Below are positions 22,547 to 36,196 of a stretch of 64,000 bases of DNA, in pieces. The translations under genes and the position numbers were made by a program. The stretch comes from Salvia splendens (taxonomy: Eukaryota; Streptophyta; Magnoliopsida; Lamiales; Lamiaceae), in the NCBI RefSeq assembly GCF_004379255.2, contig NC_056041.1, positions 5,456,001 to 5,520,000 of the forward strand, given 5' to 3'. Position 1 is the first letter of the stretch; the number at the start of each line of letters is the position of its first letter. The notes beneath the pieces were generated by a model that worked only from the letters and a program-made list of their open reading frames with translations, had not been told where the DNA came from and searched no databases.

Positions 22547-25500
22547 ATGACAAGGTTTGCCCGAGGATTTAGTTACACGGTGCAAAAGGATGCCGTCTCA
22601 CCGGTGTCAGCAGATGTGGTTTTTGCCTCTACTCGTTTTCCAAGATACACCATTGGAACGAACAATCAGATTGTCGAGGTCAAAGAAGATTTGAACACGC
22701 TGTCTACAAAGGACTTGGTTGCACGAGAGAATGCATTGTTTCTGGAGCAGCAGCAACGCCTCTCAGTACGTGATCTTGCTAGCAAATTCGAGAAGGGTTT
22801 GGCAGCCGCTGCAAAGCTATCCGATCAGGTCATCTGTCATTAACTTAGCTGATTAATGAATTGATTTTTAAGATGTGGAACCACTATATGGTGAGCTCGG
22901 GTTTGCATGTGTTGTTCTTGACAAGCATTTGAATGTCGTTTATTGCAATATTGTTGCAGGCGAGACTTAAAGAGGCAGCTTCGTTGGAGAAACATGTGAT
23001 TCTGAAGAAACTCAGGGATTCTCTCGAAGCTCTGAAAGCCCGAGTTGGTGGCAAGAACAACGATGATGTCGCAGATGCTATATCCATTGTTAGTTATCTC
23101 GTTCTCCTTTTCTATACATATCTCTCAACCGTGTTCTTATCCACATGTCAAGATTTTTTTTCTGATTTATGCCTAAAAGAGGGCTATTATTCGTGCGCGA
23201 CCAAATTACCTTTAACAGTTATTTTTTATTGAACAAGATCGACTATGTGTGTTTTAAGAACTGCATATTTGCATCATGTGAAAAAAATGAAACATTTATG
23301 TGGATAAATTATAGCTACTCGATTCCATTTGCTATGCTATTGAAAATGGCCGCGAAAGCTACTTATCTGCTTACTTTGTATCTCACTTTTCCCCATATGC
23401 TCTCTTTTGTTGTTTTCAGGTCGAATCCCTAGCCTTTCATTTGACTCAGAGGGAAGGTGAGCTTATTCAAGAGAAGGCTGAAGTCAAAAGGCTCGCTACC
23501 TTTTTAAAGCAGGTAAAACTACCAAATGTGTTTAGTAACCAGACGTAATCTCCCTCTTCGCATTTACATTTTTTATTATCAGACTGTGTCCGTTGTCTTT
23601 TATTGCTTCTTCTCTTCTCTGTAAGTATTTCTTCTTAATTTTTCGGGGAGTACCTGGATCAACGACTGACAATGTAAGACTCGTTGCTGTTGTGCAAAAA
23701 TGTTATGATATTGGTTAAGGACTTCTTCTTGTACAAATTTTTTCTTGTTATCTCTTCATCTTCTACTGAAAGATACCTTCTCTTGCAGGCTTCTGAAGAG
23801 GCTAAAAAGCTTGTCGATGAAGAACGAGCTTTTGCAAAGGCAGAAATCGAGAATGCTAAAGCCGCAGTGCAGAGAGTGGAAGAAGCTCTTCAGGAACACG
23901 AACGAATGTCTAGAGCTGCAGGAAAGCAGGTCATTTACTTAAAAAAATATGTGTGGTGATACTTTGTTTTTTCAAACAAACCTGAAACAAAGATTGAAAA
24001 GTAATGCGTAGTTTATATTTTGATATATAACGTGGCATTCTGTTTTTGGAATCAGGACTTGGGTGAGCTGATGAAGGATGTCCAAGAGGCTAGGCGGATC
24101 AAAATGCTGCATCAACCTAGTAAGGTAATTACATCTGTACGCAATATGCTATTTCATTTTGATGCTTTTTATTTTCAATGAATGCACAAACTGATCGTAT
24201 AAAAGTAGTATATGAAAACTATGATGCTACTACAAATATAATTCACCTACCTTCGGTTACACCATTCCTTCATCTACAATAGTTAAATTTTTAAAAAAAT
24301 TTATTCTGTATTGTGTATTGTATACCTATTTCTAGTGATACGCAAATTTGTTTTCCAGGTCATGGACATGGAACATGAATTGCGTGCATTAAGGACTCAA
24401 CTTGTGGAAAAGTCGAAGCATTCACTGAAGCTCCAGAAAGAGGTTTCTCTTTTTTCTTCTACATCAGTTTCCAACTTTTCATCCATGATTCCTCCCTTAC
24501 AATGGTGCAATCATTATCACATGGTTTGCTTAATACTATGTGCTCGTTAATTTACTATACACAAATTCTCTCTTCTCCAGTTTAGTCGTCTAACAATACT
24601 TACCGTCACTAAGCTAAAATGCAATGACAGATCTCAATTAATATGCCACATCAAATATAGAATAATAAGTGGAAAGGCTATTTAAATGGGGGTGGTGGGT
24701 TTTTTTTAGTAATGTGATGTAACCGTTTTGGCAAATGAAAATGTTAATTGTCATGTTAGGCGCCTTCTGTTCGTAGCCCAGGTCGTTATACAAAGTAAAA
24801 TGCTCATGCTGACAATAATGAGGATATTGCTTTTTTACTCCTGGAAATAAAACCAATAGCTAAGATGCACTTTGATATTGATATTTGCAGCTTGCAAGCA
24901 AAAAGGGCAATGAAAACTTGCTTCGTTTGTACGATATAGATGGCACTGAGGCACTGGGTTCATGTCTGCGGATATATCCTTGTTCTGATAGTGCTCCAGA
25001 GCTTTCTGAATGCACTATTCAGTGGTTTCGCACTACTTCTGAGGATGGCAAGAAAGAACTTATATCAGGTATCTGTATGTTAATAGTTAATGATTTGACT
25101 CACAATGTCATAATCATACAAGTCGTAGAATATTCAGATGTATTTACAAGCTCGCAGATTGTTATGACCTTTCTGGCTATTGTTAAATAATGGGGTAACA
25201 GCGCCTAGATACACGGACTTTCATCGAACTCCGGTTCTGCACATTAATTGAAAATTTGCCTTCTGAATACATAACTTTCAGTTAATCCAAGTATTCAAAC
25301 AGTTGTCAATTGCTTTAAAGGCTGGTGCACTAAATGAAGTGGTTAGATGTCAATGCTCAACTAGTCATGATGTCATTAATTTGCCATTTCAGTTGGCCAC
25401 ATTGAAAAATATTTGGAACAATTGAAAGTTTGTGTATCTGGAGGCAAATTTTTTAGTTCATATGTAAAACCAGCATTTTTTGACTGGTGAAAGTTTGTGT

Positions 25501-27205
25501 ATTTAGACGCCATTACCCCTTGAAGAAAATCCCATCTCCTTTTAATGTGTACTACTAGTATTATATACTCCATATAGTAAGTTTGGCTCTCTGTCTGTGC
25601 TGTAGATATCTTATTGAAATTGAGGTCCTTGAGTCTCTCACTTATTCGTGCAGGAAATAGCATACTCTCATAAAATTATTTCTCTCAAAAGCTTTAATGT
25701 GTTTGTTATTTACTGGCTTATGCACTATGTCAGGGGCCAACAAATCTGTATATGCTCCGGAACCTTTTGACGTTGGAAGAGTACTGCAGGCGGATATCTC
25801 GACTGATGATCAGACCATTACTTTATCAACTTCTGGTCCTATTGATCCTGGTCTGTAAAAATATTTTCCTTTCCTTTTCTTTTTTGTTCACTAATCATAG
25901 TTAATTTTGTGTTCTAAGTTCTAACACTAAATAACTAAATCTATTTTCACAACAGCTGCAGGATTGGGAAACTACGTGGAGGCATTGGTGCGGAGGCATG
26001 ACACCGAATTCACTGTATGTTTATTTATCTTGTCGATTGAAAAATTTGGCTTTCATGATGCATGTGTTTGTTGGCAATGCGCCTAATATTAATGGCATTA
26101 CTTTCCCTGATAGAAAGTTCATGTTTCTTTGAAATAATCCGCTGGATTACTTTGACTTGTCTCATTGATTACTGATCGGAGGATGCCAAGAAAATAATGG
26201 CCATTTTGATATTGTAGAGACAAAAAAGCAGCCATGATGATTAAAGAGATGAAAAATAGCCCTTCTCTGTTAAATTTATAAATTTCCACAAAGCAACATG
26301 TCTCCATAAATTCACATAAAGGAGGGTAAATAAATAGTTTAGGTGGCTATTTATATATATTAAGATTGTGAATTCATTGTTGTGTAAGATTTTTTTCCGA
26401 CCTATTGCATGCGCGCGAACTGTATTTGGGTTGGTTCTCATTTCATTACGTGTTTCCCAAATCGTATAAGAAAGGACCTTTCTCTGCAGGCTCTCCTTAT
26501 CCAGATGAATGGAGAAGATCATCCTTCACAGTCAATCCATGTGCTTCATATAGGAAAGATGAGAATAAAACTCAGCAAAGGGCAAACAACCATAGCTAAG
26601 GAGTACTATTCCAATTCAATGCAGGTAGTCGTCCGACTTTAGCAAAAACTAGTGTTAAATTATAGTCCGAACTTTGACCATATGGCAACTATTTAGTCTG
26701 AATATAAAGGTATTACGGATATAGTCTGCATTGTTGCCCCAATCACGATTCTCGAGCTTTTTGCTGGCTATCTTTCACCTGAGATAACACAAATATTATT
26801 AAGTGGAAGATGCTCTCATCAAGGCTATCTTTTACTTGAGATATAATTACAATTCCATTTTTATATGCCTCAGCTTTGTGGAATTAGAGGTGGTGGGAAT
26901 GCTGCAGCTCAGTCAGTATATTGGCAAGTGAAGACCGGATTGTCCTTCATCTTAGCATTTGAATCAGAACGAGAAAGAAACGCAGCCATCATGCTGGCAA
27001 GAAGATTCGCATTTGATTGCAACGTAAGCATCATAATCTTGAAGGAGAAAGCAAAATTTTATGTCCATTTTAGTCACATTTTCTCCATCATGATGCATTT
27101 TGTTCGGAAATTTATCTCGAAAAATGATCATAACACGCGATGCTTTTATTCAAACAGATTGCGCTTGCTGGGCCAGATGACAGAACTGGTGAAGGAAGAT
27201 GCTGA
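22547..27205 (+). CDS. SCAB1: Stomatal closure-related actin-binding protein 1
   Basis: Twelve coding exons: 22547-22828, 22960-23088, 23420-23512, 23789-23929, 24056-24124, 24359-24442, 24891-25068, 25734-25850, 25956-26014, 26490-26624, 26874-27023, 27158-27205, giving 494 residues, close to Arabidopsis SCAB1. Landmarks in order: the actin-binding N-terminal region (SADVVFASTRFPRYTIG), coiled coil (LSVRDLASKFEKGLAAAAKL, then heptads through ASEEAKKLVDEERAFAKAEI and RRIKMLHQPSK), an Ig-like part (LYDIDGTEALGSCLRIYPCS, VYAPEPFDVGRVLQADI) and a PH-like C-terminal part (IHVLHIGKMRIKL, AFESERERNAAIMLARRFA). SCAB1 bundles and stabilises F-actin and is needed for normal stomatal closure. The ATG follows two bases after an AG acceptor, so a 5'-UTR intron is likely. 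Confidence 0.96.
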
Positions 27206-28101
27206 GCTTTTTTAGAGTCTCTTTTACCAGTTCCCATTTTTCCAGTGAATATATTTGAAGCTCATTGTCTTTGTTGTGTTAGCAGCTTGGTTTCCTTGTT
27301 CCTATTTGTCCCATTTTTATTTTATTGATTGATTTATTTTCATTTCAACTGTCTGATAGAGATCTTACAGAAGTACTGAGAGAAATATCTGGTTATGACT
27401 ATTGTGTAATGACTATAGTTCGTGTCTTGCGACGAAGTGGTATCCCGCGTTGAACTGATGTTTTTCTTTGATTTCGATTTTTTTTTCTCGAGCGATGCAT
27501 GGAGAATTTTATGGTCTTTAATAGAATGCGTGGTTTGCTGTGACATGTTGATTATATTAGACTTCTGCACAGGTGATTTTAAATTTCTGATGTCATATTG
27601 TTCTGCTTGAGGAAATGGAGACGACATGACACGGCACGACACGAGCACCAAAGGAGCTAACGAGAGCTTGGTCGATCGGGGCAAAACCACTCCTACTCGA
27701 CAAAGATAGCTTATAATCATTTTGCACATTTTGTAATGGTATGGCACAATCCATCAAAAATTTCATATACTATAGGTAATACTGTTTGTCTCTCATCATT
27801 GTTCCAAAACAAAACAAGATTTTCCCAATTATGTGTTCAATCTTTGAAATGCAACACACTACATTGAATAATGTGTTATTCCTTATACACATAACTATTA
27901 AAAAGGCACACCACCTTACAAGAAAACTATCTATGATCCTCCAATCTTCACACCAAGAAATGAGCTCAAAACTGCGGAAGCCAATGCTCCTCTCTCGGAA
28001 GAAAAAGATCCCGCGAGAGAAGCCAAATCAACGAAAGAATGACAAATCCATCAATTTATACACTTGAATCTAAAATTCACTCTTTGAGATCGCTGCGTGA
28101 T
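27206..28101. other. Convergent 3' intergenic spacer
   Basis: About 900 bp between convergent SCAB1 and CIPK genes. It contains both 3' untranslated regions. Open frames on either strand here have no family features and are not called. Confidence 0.6.
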
Positions 28102-31075
28102 TTACTTCATTTGTTGCATATCCTCTTCAGTTTTCCAAACTACATCCTCAAGGCATGTAGAGAGGTTCTTATAGAACTGCATTTGAAGAACATCACTGAT
28201 TTCTGAGTTGAGATCTTGCACATATTCATCATTTTTACACGAAAATACATTTAATGTTCTTTGACATATGTAATTATTTGTTAAATGCTTCATACATTAT
28301 CTTCACAAACATCAAATAAGGTTATTTTAGTAAAAGAAATTTTTATAAGGCAATTCAAATTAAGAAAGTGGACGACATCTAAATAAGGAATATACCGCTA
28401 CTAATTTCGTGGAACGAAAGGAGTATATGCTATAAACACACTTTCAGCCGAATAATGTACCTTATGGAATTCAAGAGTATCTCCCTTTGCTTTCCTAACC
28501 TCGACCATGTGCAAAGAAGGCGCGACTTGAAAAACCTAAATTAAAGCACATTAATTCAGATCACATACCGAACAAACAATGTACGAAAACTTTCCATACA
28601 CCCGGTTAACGTATAATATACAAACGACATACCTCAGTTGCAACATTGAGGTACCCTTTCCTTCCCACTTTTGAATTTTCTAGCCTCATCTGGAAATGTT
28701 TGGAAAAAGATTACCAAAAAGGAAGCACGAAACAAGGTTGCTCGTTGAGTTTGTAACTAAAGAATTAACCATTACCTTGTAGTTTTTCTTTTGAACATCG
28801 AAACCAAGAGGTTTTGCAGCTTGTTCGATCTTTTTGATGATATCATTTGCTGAGGATTTAGACGTGAACCTAGTTTCCTTCTTATACCCCTGTCGTTGAA
28901 GACATGAGAATCGGGTTAGTCACTGTCGTGCTTATTCTGAGAATCACTGCATACAACACCTCACGTGACGTTTACTTTTCATGATTGATAAAATACATTA
29001 TGATTTGAGTATTTTATCTCATTACTAAGATTTCTCCAATCCTAACTAATATAAGTAAAGAGTTTTTGCATTCAAAGTTCAAACCTGTTCATCATCAAAT
29101 AGATTCCCGAGATTGAGACCTTTCGACATCGAAATCAACTCAAAGGCATTCATTGCAGCCGGCTGTTGCTCTTTCTTCTCCGTCACGAGAAATTCCTGTT
29201 GTAAATAAATTAGTGAGATGCTTTCTACGAATCAAAACTATTAGCAAACCGAAATATGTGGAGATTTAACTGTGCATATGTACCTCTGAATCCTTGAACA
29301 CAGCTTCTACATCATCCAAACTTGCATCTTCTTTCTCGTCAAACACTGCGGGCTTGTAATCTTTCTTAAACCACTCGTCCTTCAATATTTCGGGGATTGT
29401 AATTCGCTGAAAAAATGCAGAAGCTGATGACTTAAATTTCTGAGAGAGATGATGGTGAGAGCATAAACCAAATAGGTTTTTGTATAGCGATCGACTAATG
29501 TTCTCACTTTAAGAGGGTTCGGCTCCAAGATTCGAGTAATCAACTTCATGGCACCAAAGGAAAGCCAAGGAGGACATGTGAACTCAGCAGAAGATATCTG
29601 GACATGTCAAACAGCAAATGATCAAAACTGTAGCAGAACTAAAAAACGAGCAAAATGTCCGAAAAATCACCAAAAATGCTCACCTTTTTATACAGGTTTA
29701 TAATATTGGAATCATCGAAAGGCAAGTAGCCCGCAAGCAATACGAAAAGTATGACTCCACAAGACCACAAGTCTGCATTTGCTCCATCATATCCTCTATC
29801 ATTAAGTACCTATGAAGGTTTCAACAAAATTAGCAAAAAACTACAACGGAAATGGAGAGGCGAAGAGAGGCATAATGTATACCTCCGGAGCGACATAATT
29901 TGGTGTTCCACAGGCGGTATGCAGCAAACCGTCATCCTGCCAAAATTATATCAATAAGTAATCTTTTTCCACTAGTTGGAAATTACAAAAATGGCAACTG
30001 TTTCTACACTTTTTATCAAAACTAACAGAATTTCCTTTTGCATTTGAACAAAATGGGCAGTAAAAGTATTACTAGTAGTTATTAACCAAATTTTTACATT
30101 ATGAAGTTTACCCTGACTTGCTGGGACAGAGCACTCAACCCAAAATCGGAAACTTTGAGGTTTCCACCAGCATCTAATAGCAAGTTTTCCGGCTGCAACA
30201 GAAGGATACAGAATCAAGCATAATAGTAAAGTTCTGAACATTCGTGGAATATTTAGAAGGAAATTCAAGTACCTTTAGATCTCTATGGAAAACCCCCCTA
30301 CTGTGGCAATAATCGACAACGTGAATAAGTTGTTGAAAATACTTTCTAGCTTCATCTTCTCGCATCCTTCCATGATTTACCTTTATAGTAACATAATTTA
30401 GTTTTGATAAGATAATAGAAATGTATTGCTAGACGACATACTTCAGATTTCAAATACGAATCCTTAAATGAAGAACAATCAAAATGTCGAGGATTGAAGG
30501 GGTTAAAGTTCTTGTCTTACTATTTTGTCGAAGAGCTCTCCTCCGGTAACAAATTCCAAAACGATGAATATCTTGGTCTTGCTTGCCATTACCTAAAGAA
30601 AAAAGAGATGATTAGACGACCACAAGCAAATATTCTTGCATTTATTGCTAATGCGCTATTCATTTACACAAAAACAGTCGGTCAAAATCATTTACACAAA
30701 TATGTATTCAGAGAGGGAAGGGAAGCAAGATACCTCGTATAGCTGAACAACGTGAGGGTGTTTGATCAACTTCATTGTAGCAATCTCTCTCCGGATCTGC
30801 AAAATCAATAAAGCAATGAGTACATTAACTCGGGCTTCAAAATCAAATCTGACTAAAGTGAAAACTAGCAAGTTATGAAGGTTAAAGCAAAGATCAACAA
30901 CCTGCTCAGCCATTTTGTGCTTAAGAACTTTATCTTTGTCAAGAATCTTGATCGCCACAGGCTGCCCCGTCTCAGTGTTCTTTGCGAATTTCACTTTTGC
31001 AAATGTGCCCTCCCCGATTGTCCTTCCAAGCTCATACTTCCCGATCATACGCTTCACTTTTTTTGGTTGATTCAT
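28102..31075 (-). CDS. CBL-interacting protein kinase (CIPK, intron-rich clade)
   Basis: Fourteen coding exons on the minus strand: 31075-30902, 30796-30734, 30592-30521, 30380-30273, 30192-30112, 29936-29883, 29809-29684, 29597-29508, 29406-29284, 29195-29085, 28889-28776, 28689-28633, 28535-28461, 28176-28102. All joins are in phase 0 and give 440 residues. The kinase domain has [10 protein letters not shown], Lys43, HRD with Asp137, DFG at 155-157, the activation loop ending [10 protein letters not shown], and the regulatory NAF motif [15 protein letters not shown] (Asn313), which binds calcium-loaded CBL proteins. A PPI-type C-terminus follows. Closest in wording to the CIPK3/9/23/26 group. 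The ATG directly follows an AG acceptor (TTGCAG|ATG), so a 5'-UTR intron is expected. Likely role: calcium-dependent control of ion transport. Confidence 0.96.
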
Positions 31076-32892
31076 CTGCAAACTTGATTCAAACTCAAAT
31101 CCGTTTTTCCAGAAAGAAATCTCTGCAAATCAGTGGCACCTACTTCGACTGCAAAAACTGAAAAGTGCATCCATTCAAACTCAGAGATCATGAAAACGGA
31201 GTGCCTCAATGAAGATTCGTTTCAAAAGCAAAGTATCAATCATATAAACACTTTCAACTATGTAACATTTGGAAGCCAACTAAACTTTTTTTTCTCTCTT
31301 CAAATTATCTTATTTGTCTCTGTTTCTTACTTTCTTCATTGTTTTTTTTACCAATTCTTCAGAATTGTATAGGCAGATAACATTGATCAACTACAATAAG
31401 CAGTGAGAGTATCATTTGAGGAATCAACAAATCAATAAAAAAAAAAAACTGACCAAATTAAAAAAATTAGAATTCAAATCGAAGCAAAGAAAGGGTCAAA
31501 GCGAATCACAAAAAACTAATCATGGTTACAGATTAATCACGTGTATTAGTATTATACAAAATTAAACCACGACATGCATTTCAAAGTTCAAGGTGACTTT
31601 GGTTTAGTTTATTTAACTAATGCCTAAGAAAAGGACCCAAACAACATTAAACAAAATGAAAGGGAATAAAAAAATTAATGACCACTGAAAGATCCCAAAC
31701 CTCTGCTGGCAAATTTCAAGATTTACAATCACAGACAGAGCAGCTAAAAAACTCAGCCGCAAATCAATTCTACTTCAAAAGAATCACCCCCTTTTCAACC
31801 CAAATTCCCAAATCCCAATTCAAAAGAATCACTCCCTTTTCAACCCAAATTCCCAAATCCCAAATCCAAGAAATCCGAAACCTAGTTTCAAGACAGCGCC
31901 TTTTTAGGGGAAAATGTTCGAAAACAGATAAAGCACATCTCTCTACAACACACGTATATATATACCTATGAAATGAAACTGCGGGTGTGACAGAGAAACA
32001 AGGGCACAACAATCCAAAAGGATAGACTCAAATATTGTGAGTTGTGAATATTAATCGAAGCTCAATGATATGATCAGATCAGGAGCTGCAGCAGTGCGGC
32101 TCTTGGAGTATGCAAAGGGTCAAATAAAGCTCAAAACTTTTTTCAAGATTTGCGTGTTTGTGTGTGTGTGAGAGAGGGAGGGAGAGAGACAGAGAGAAAC
32201 ACTGGCCCCCAATTGAGAAAAGGGCAGGAAACCAAAAGCAGCAATCACACATGAAAAGAAAGGGGTTCCTAAAAAGATCAACATGAATTTAAAAAGCTTG
32301 CCATCCTCTTCACCAGAATGATTACTATTTACAGTTGGCAATAATGGTATTTGTTTATTCTCTTTTTCAGAAGCTTCCAAGAAATTAAAGCGGCTGTTAG
32401 CTGATTATAAAATTGGTTTCTAAGATATCGCGAAGTAAAAATTAGTGGTAATTGAGCTGGATTAGATTGAATGATTGAATTGAAAAGAAGGGGTTAAAAA
32501 ATTGATGCGAATATGCGCGTGAATCTCACAGCAACTGTGGAGGTGGGGACGGGAGTTCGACGGGCCAAGGTCGTGAAATGCATGGGAGGAGAGGGGTACG
32601 TATGCAGTGATAACAACCACCATTTTCTGCATCTTCTCTTTTTTTAATTGGTAGGCGCCAACATCAATTTTTCGACCTTTTTTCATTTATTTTCTTCCGA
32701 CAGTGACATTTTGTTTCACTTTATTGTTTTACAAGTTTACAATTTTTTATAATACTACTACTTATTATGTATAGATTATAATGTGTTTGATTTTAAACTT
32801 TTATGTTTTGATTCTGTTAAATTAATCACTCTTTTATCGGGTGTTCTACGTAAGCAAGTTGTGCAGTATAGAGATAGCTCAATCGGGTGTTC
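31076..32892. other. 5' region of CIPK gene
   Basis: Holds the presumed 5'-UTR intron and promoter of the CIPK gene, which reads leftward. A GT/GA-rich tract (32155-32200; CT-rich on the transcribed strand) looks like a leader. Two copies of ATCGGGTGTTCTAC lie 48 bp apart near 32837 and 32885, at the edge of the palindrome described next. No coding region is seen. Confidence 0.45.
31774..31863. repeat. 45 bp tandem duplication
   Basis: TTCAAAAGAATCAC followed by a C/T-rich tract and AACCCAAATTCCCAAATCCCA occurs twice in a row (31774-31818 and 31819-31863) with almost no difference. It lies in the CIPK 5' region. Confidence 0.9.
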
Positions 32893-33415
32893 TACACACA
32901 TTTCACACACTACACACATTTCACACAATACACATATTGCACACAAAATGTACACATTGCACACACTTACAAATTTTACACAAAATACACACACTACACG
33001 CACACTTCACACAAACTGAAATTTCAAATTTAGTTCAATTTTTCAGTTTTACGGTTTGATTCAGTTTAAACTTTTGAAAAATTTCAGTTTTTCGATTCAG
33101 TTCGGTTTGAATCGAAATGAAAATTCGAAAAGCTGAAAAAAATCAAAAAAAGGATGCTTGTGCAAAATGTGTTTGTAGTGTGTGAATTGTGTGCAGTGTG
33201 TGAAATTTATGTAATGTGTGTAGTGCATGAAATGAGTGAAAAGTGTGAAATATTTGTTGTGTGTAGTGTGTAGGTGGGTTAAGTATGTGAACTGTGTGAA
33301 GTGTGTGTAGTGTGTGAAATGTGTGAATATTTGTAGTGTGTGTAGAGTGTGAAATGTGTGTAGTGTGTGAAACGTGTGAAATATGTGTAGTGTGTGTGAA
33401 ATGTGTGTACTGGGT
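32893..33415. repeat. Large imperfect palindrome of AC/GT-rich minisatellite
   Basis: The left arm (about 32893-33018) consists of irregular CACACATTTCACACACTA units. The right arm (about 33161-33415) consists of the inverse, GTGTGTAGTGTGTGAAAT. The roughly 140 bp between them is also partly self-complementary (AAATTTAGTTC / GAATCGAAATG). The arms are of unequal length. Short peptides read from it are Thr/His-rich artefacts. Transcription through it would give a long hairpin. Confidence 0.8.
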
Positions 33416-35446
33416 ATATAGTGAAGCCATCCAATTTTGTAACTATTTGAAATTCCAATTTTCTACTTTTGATATGGAATTCAAATCATGGAATTGAAAA
33501 ACTTGGAATTATAATTCAATTCAAATTCTATACATTTTTGTGATACCAAACAATGGAATAAAAATTGGAGCCTCCAATTCCAATTCCAATTCCAATTCCA
33601 ATTCCATAGCTCCAATTTCATGTTCCCAAACACACCCTATTCACGTTTGAACTTGTGATGGAAAAGGGTGTATCGTGTACATAGGATATCCTAAAATGAA
33701 TATATTTCATCCAATTAAATACTCGATGTGTGAAATCATTCACGAAGAACTAGTATTATAGTATATCATATAAAAGAATGAGTTTATTCGTAAGAAATTA
33801 TAACAATATAGAAAATAAACGTTACTCTATAAAAAAGACTAACAATTGAGAAAAACGTAAAAAGCGTAACTTCGTTTGAAAACAATTTTAACAATATATT
33901 GGTTTTATATTTTTACAAATTTAATAGTATCAATAGTTTAGAATATATATTTGCGACTCAAGTTATAGTTTAAGCATTTAATTGATATTTATTCTGATTG
34001 CAAAACGATATTAATGATGAAATATGATTGTTTTAGTTATTGAGATTTTGATAAGTGATAAGCCATAGTATACTTACTATATATGTACTCTCTCACCTAC
34101 ATCTCTCTGAATACACCTCACTTTTCGCACTTGTTTTTGGCAAAGTAATCACTTTCTTTAATTTTCATCAATGTAGATTGATATGAAATTATTCATGATA
34201 TCATGTTCAACTAACAAAATAATGGAAATGCGTTTCTATATTAAATTCATTATAGAAGTACTGATATATACATATGAAATCGTTATATCCACAAATACTG
34301 CCTACCACCCTAGGATTTAGTATCGATATATTTTGCATTCCCTTCTAAATTCTAATCATCATTTCATTCTCCACTGATTTAATTACTAAGTAGTACTGCA
34401 AAATAATACTCCCATCTGAAATTTTTAAAAAACTTAGAACCCAGAATTAGAAAAATTCATACCAAATTTTAAATTTCAGTTTGGTTCAGGTCAAAATTTT
34501 GGACTTACGATATTTTAATCACCTCTATGGATCCGCCACAGTCCAAAATGCCCATTTAAACTTTATTAAATTTGTCTTTTGAAAATGCAACACACCCCAT
34601 GCACGATGTAATAACTGAACGATGACCGTTGCACTGCCTCTTTTTTAACATCGACGATCCCATTCATTATATTTGTAACATCGACGATCCCATTCATTAT
34701 ATTTGCATCCGAATCTACAAACTTGATTTTCTAAATTCATCAATGTATATATGTCCTTACATTACATACAACATATTGTTAGTTATTTTATGAATCACCA
34801 AATATGTACAATTTAAATGTGAATGCGACACAATATATAGTGATAATAAAATATCATGTATGTAAAACTGACGGCGAGTATATTGGTATTTAATTCTGAT
34901 AGGTAGCCAATTGAATATTCCTTTTACCTAATAACCATTAAATATCCTGACTATTTTCTACTAGGTCTTTATTAGGGTTTTTTTTTCTAGTTTGTGAATA
35001 CGATGCATTGATATTGGTTAAACCACATTATTTTCCTAGTCATTTTTTATTGGATCCAAGAAAATCGCAATTCTTATTGCTTTCAACAATTCAACTCTCC
35101 ACTATCATGCCTTCACAAACAATACTTATGTTAATCAAATTTGGATGCATATGGCATGCCTAGTTGAACGAAGAAGAGATCAATTAAACTTTAATAATGT
35201 TATAACCCTAAAATAAGTAGCAATAAAAGGAAGGACTCACTTAGTATTTATATTTATATTTATATTTATCTCTTTTCATTTTATATTGTTGATATAGAAC
35301 AACTCATCTATGAATATCCCAATATATATACAACAATGCTAATATTCTCTGTTCTTTAACCCATACTTATATGATTAGTATTAGTAGTAGTGTAGTACCA
35401 TATTTTCATCAAGAAAAAAGAATTCAAACAATGGATCCAGAGTTAG
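33416..35446. other. Intergenic with short tandem repeats
   Basis: About 2 kb without genes. Contains (CCAATT)n at 33574-33606, a perfect 30 bp tandem duplication at 34646-34705 (TAACATCGACGATCCCATTC and onward) and TTTATA repeats near 35250-35275. It ends at the target-site duplication of the retrotransposon. Confidence 0.6.
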
Positions 35447-35451
35447 GTGCT

Positions 35452-36122
35452 TGATGGAGTACGTACTAAACAAGCCCAACAGCAGTAAAGCCCAAGACAG
35501 AGTATCAGTTCGGCATGACTAAAGAGTATCAGTCCGGCGTGACTAAAGAGTTCAGTTCGGCACAACCAAAGAGTTCGGCCCCAGCCTACAGCTCGGTGAA
35601 AGCCAACTCATCAAGCTCTGCTCTCAGGTCGGCATCAAGCTCTACTCTCAGATCGGCAAAAGCTGCTCGGCAATAATTTAGCAGTTCGGTCTCAGTATTC
35701 GACCGAACTAGGAGATAGTGGACTCATGCAAGATTTCCACCTCCACTACACCGACGATCTATTTAGTGGTGTCAAGCAGTCATTAACTCATGCAGGATAG
35801 TGGACCCATGCAAGGTCGCCACGATCTCCACGACATCCACTACCTAATAAATGCTGCATGCCACGATCTTGGTTCACTGTATAAATAGAACCTAGGTCAG
35901 ATAGATAACTTCTTCTGAAAATTCTAAAAAGCTCTCTAGAGAGAATATCATAAAGCAGGCCAGTGTTGTAAGCTGTAATTCGCAGATCAAGCAATACAAA
36001 CCTGCCCCCATTTCTCCCCGTGGACGTAGATTTACCTCAGTAAATCGAACCACGTAAAATCTCTGTGTTGATCTTCATTTATTTCCTGCATTTACAAACA
36101 TCAAAAATTCGCCGCTTCATCA
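35452..36122 (+). repeat. 5' LTR
   Basis: 671 bp, TG...CA. U3 carries about three tandem 24 bp units (AGTATCAGTTCGGCATGACT and variants, 35502-35580) and two of another 24 bp unit (TCAAGCTCTGCTCTCAGGTC, about 35608-35655). A TATA box TATAAATAG lies at 35880-35888. Confidence 0.98.
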
Positions 36123-36123
36123 C

Positions 36124-36140
36124 TGGCGCCGTCTGTGGGA
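36124..36140 (+). promoter_or_regulatory. Retrotransposon primer binding site
   Basis: TGGCGCCGTCTGTGGGA begins two bases after the 5' LTR end. TGGCGCC is the usual start of the tRNA-primed site in plant Ty3/gypsy elements; I do not assign the tRNA. Confidence 0.8.
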
Positions 36141-36196
36141 AACAGAGAACAAAATTTGTGATAAAGCGAATTTTTGACCCTTTTCCACCCCAAAAA

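Noticed and set aside
27340..27747. 135-codon minus-strand frame between SCAB1 and CIPK
   Set aside because: Low complexity at its end, no domain, and it lies in the shared 3' untranslated zone.
32783..33430. His/Thr-rich frames on both strands
   Set aside because: Translations of the CACACA/GTGTGT minisatellite arms, not proteins.
35788..35994. 68-codon minus-strand frame in the LTR, present again at 42610-42816
   Set aside because: It exists twice only because the LTR is duplicated; no domain or start context supports a gene.
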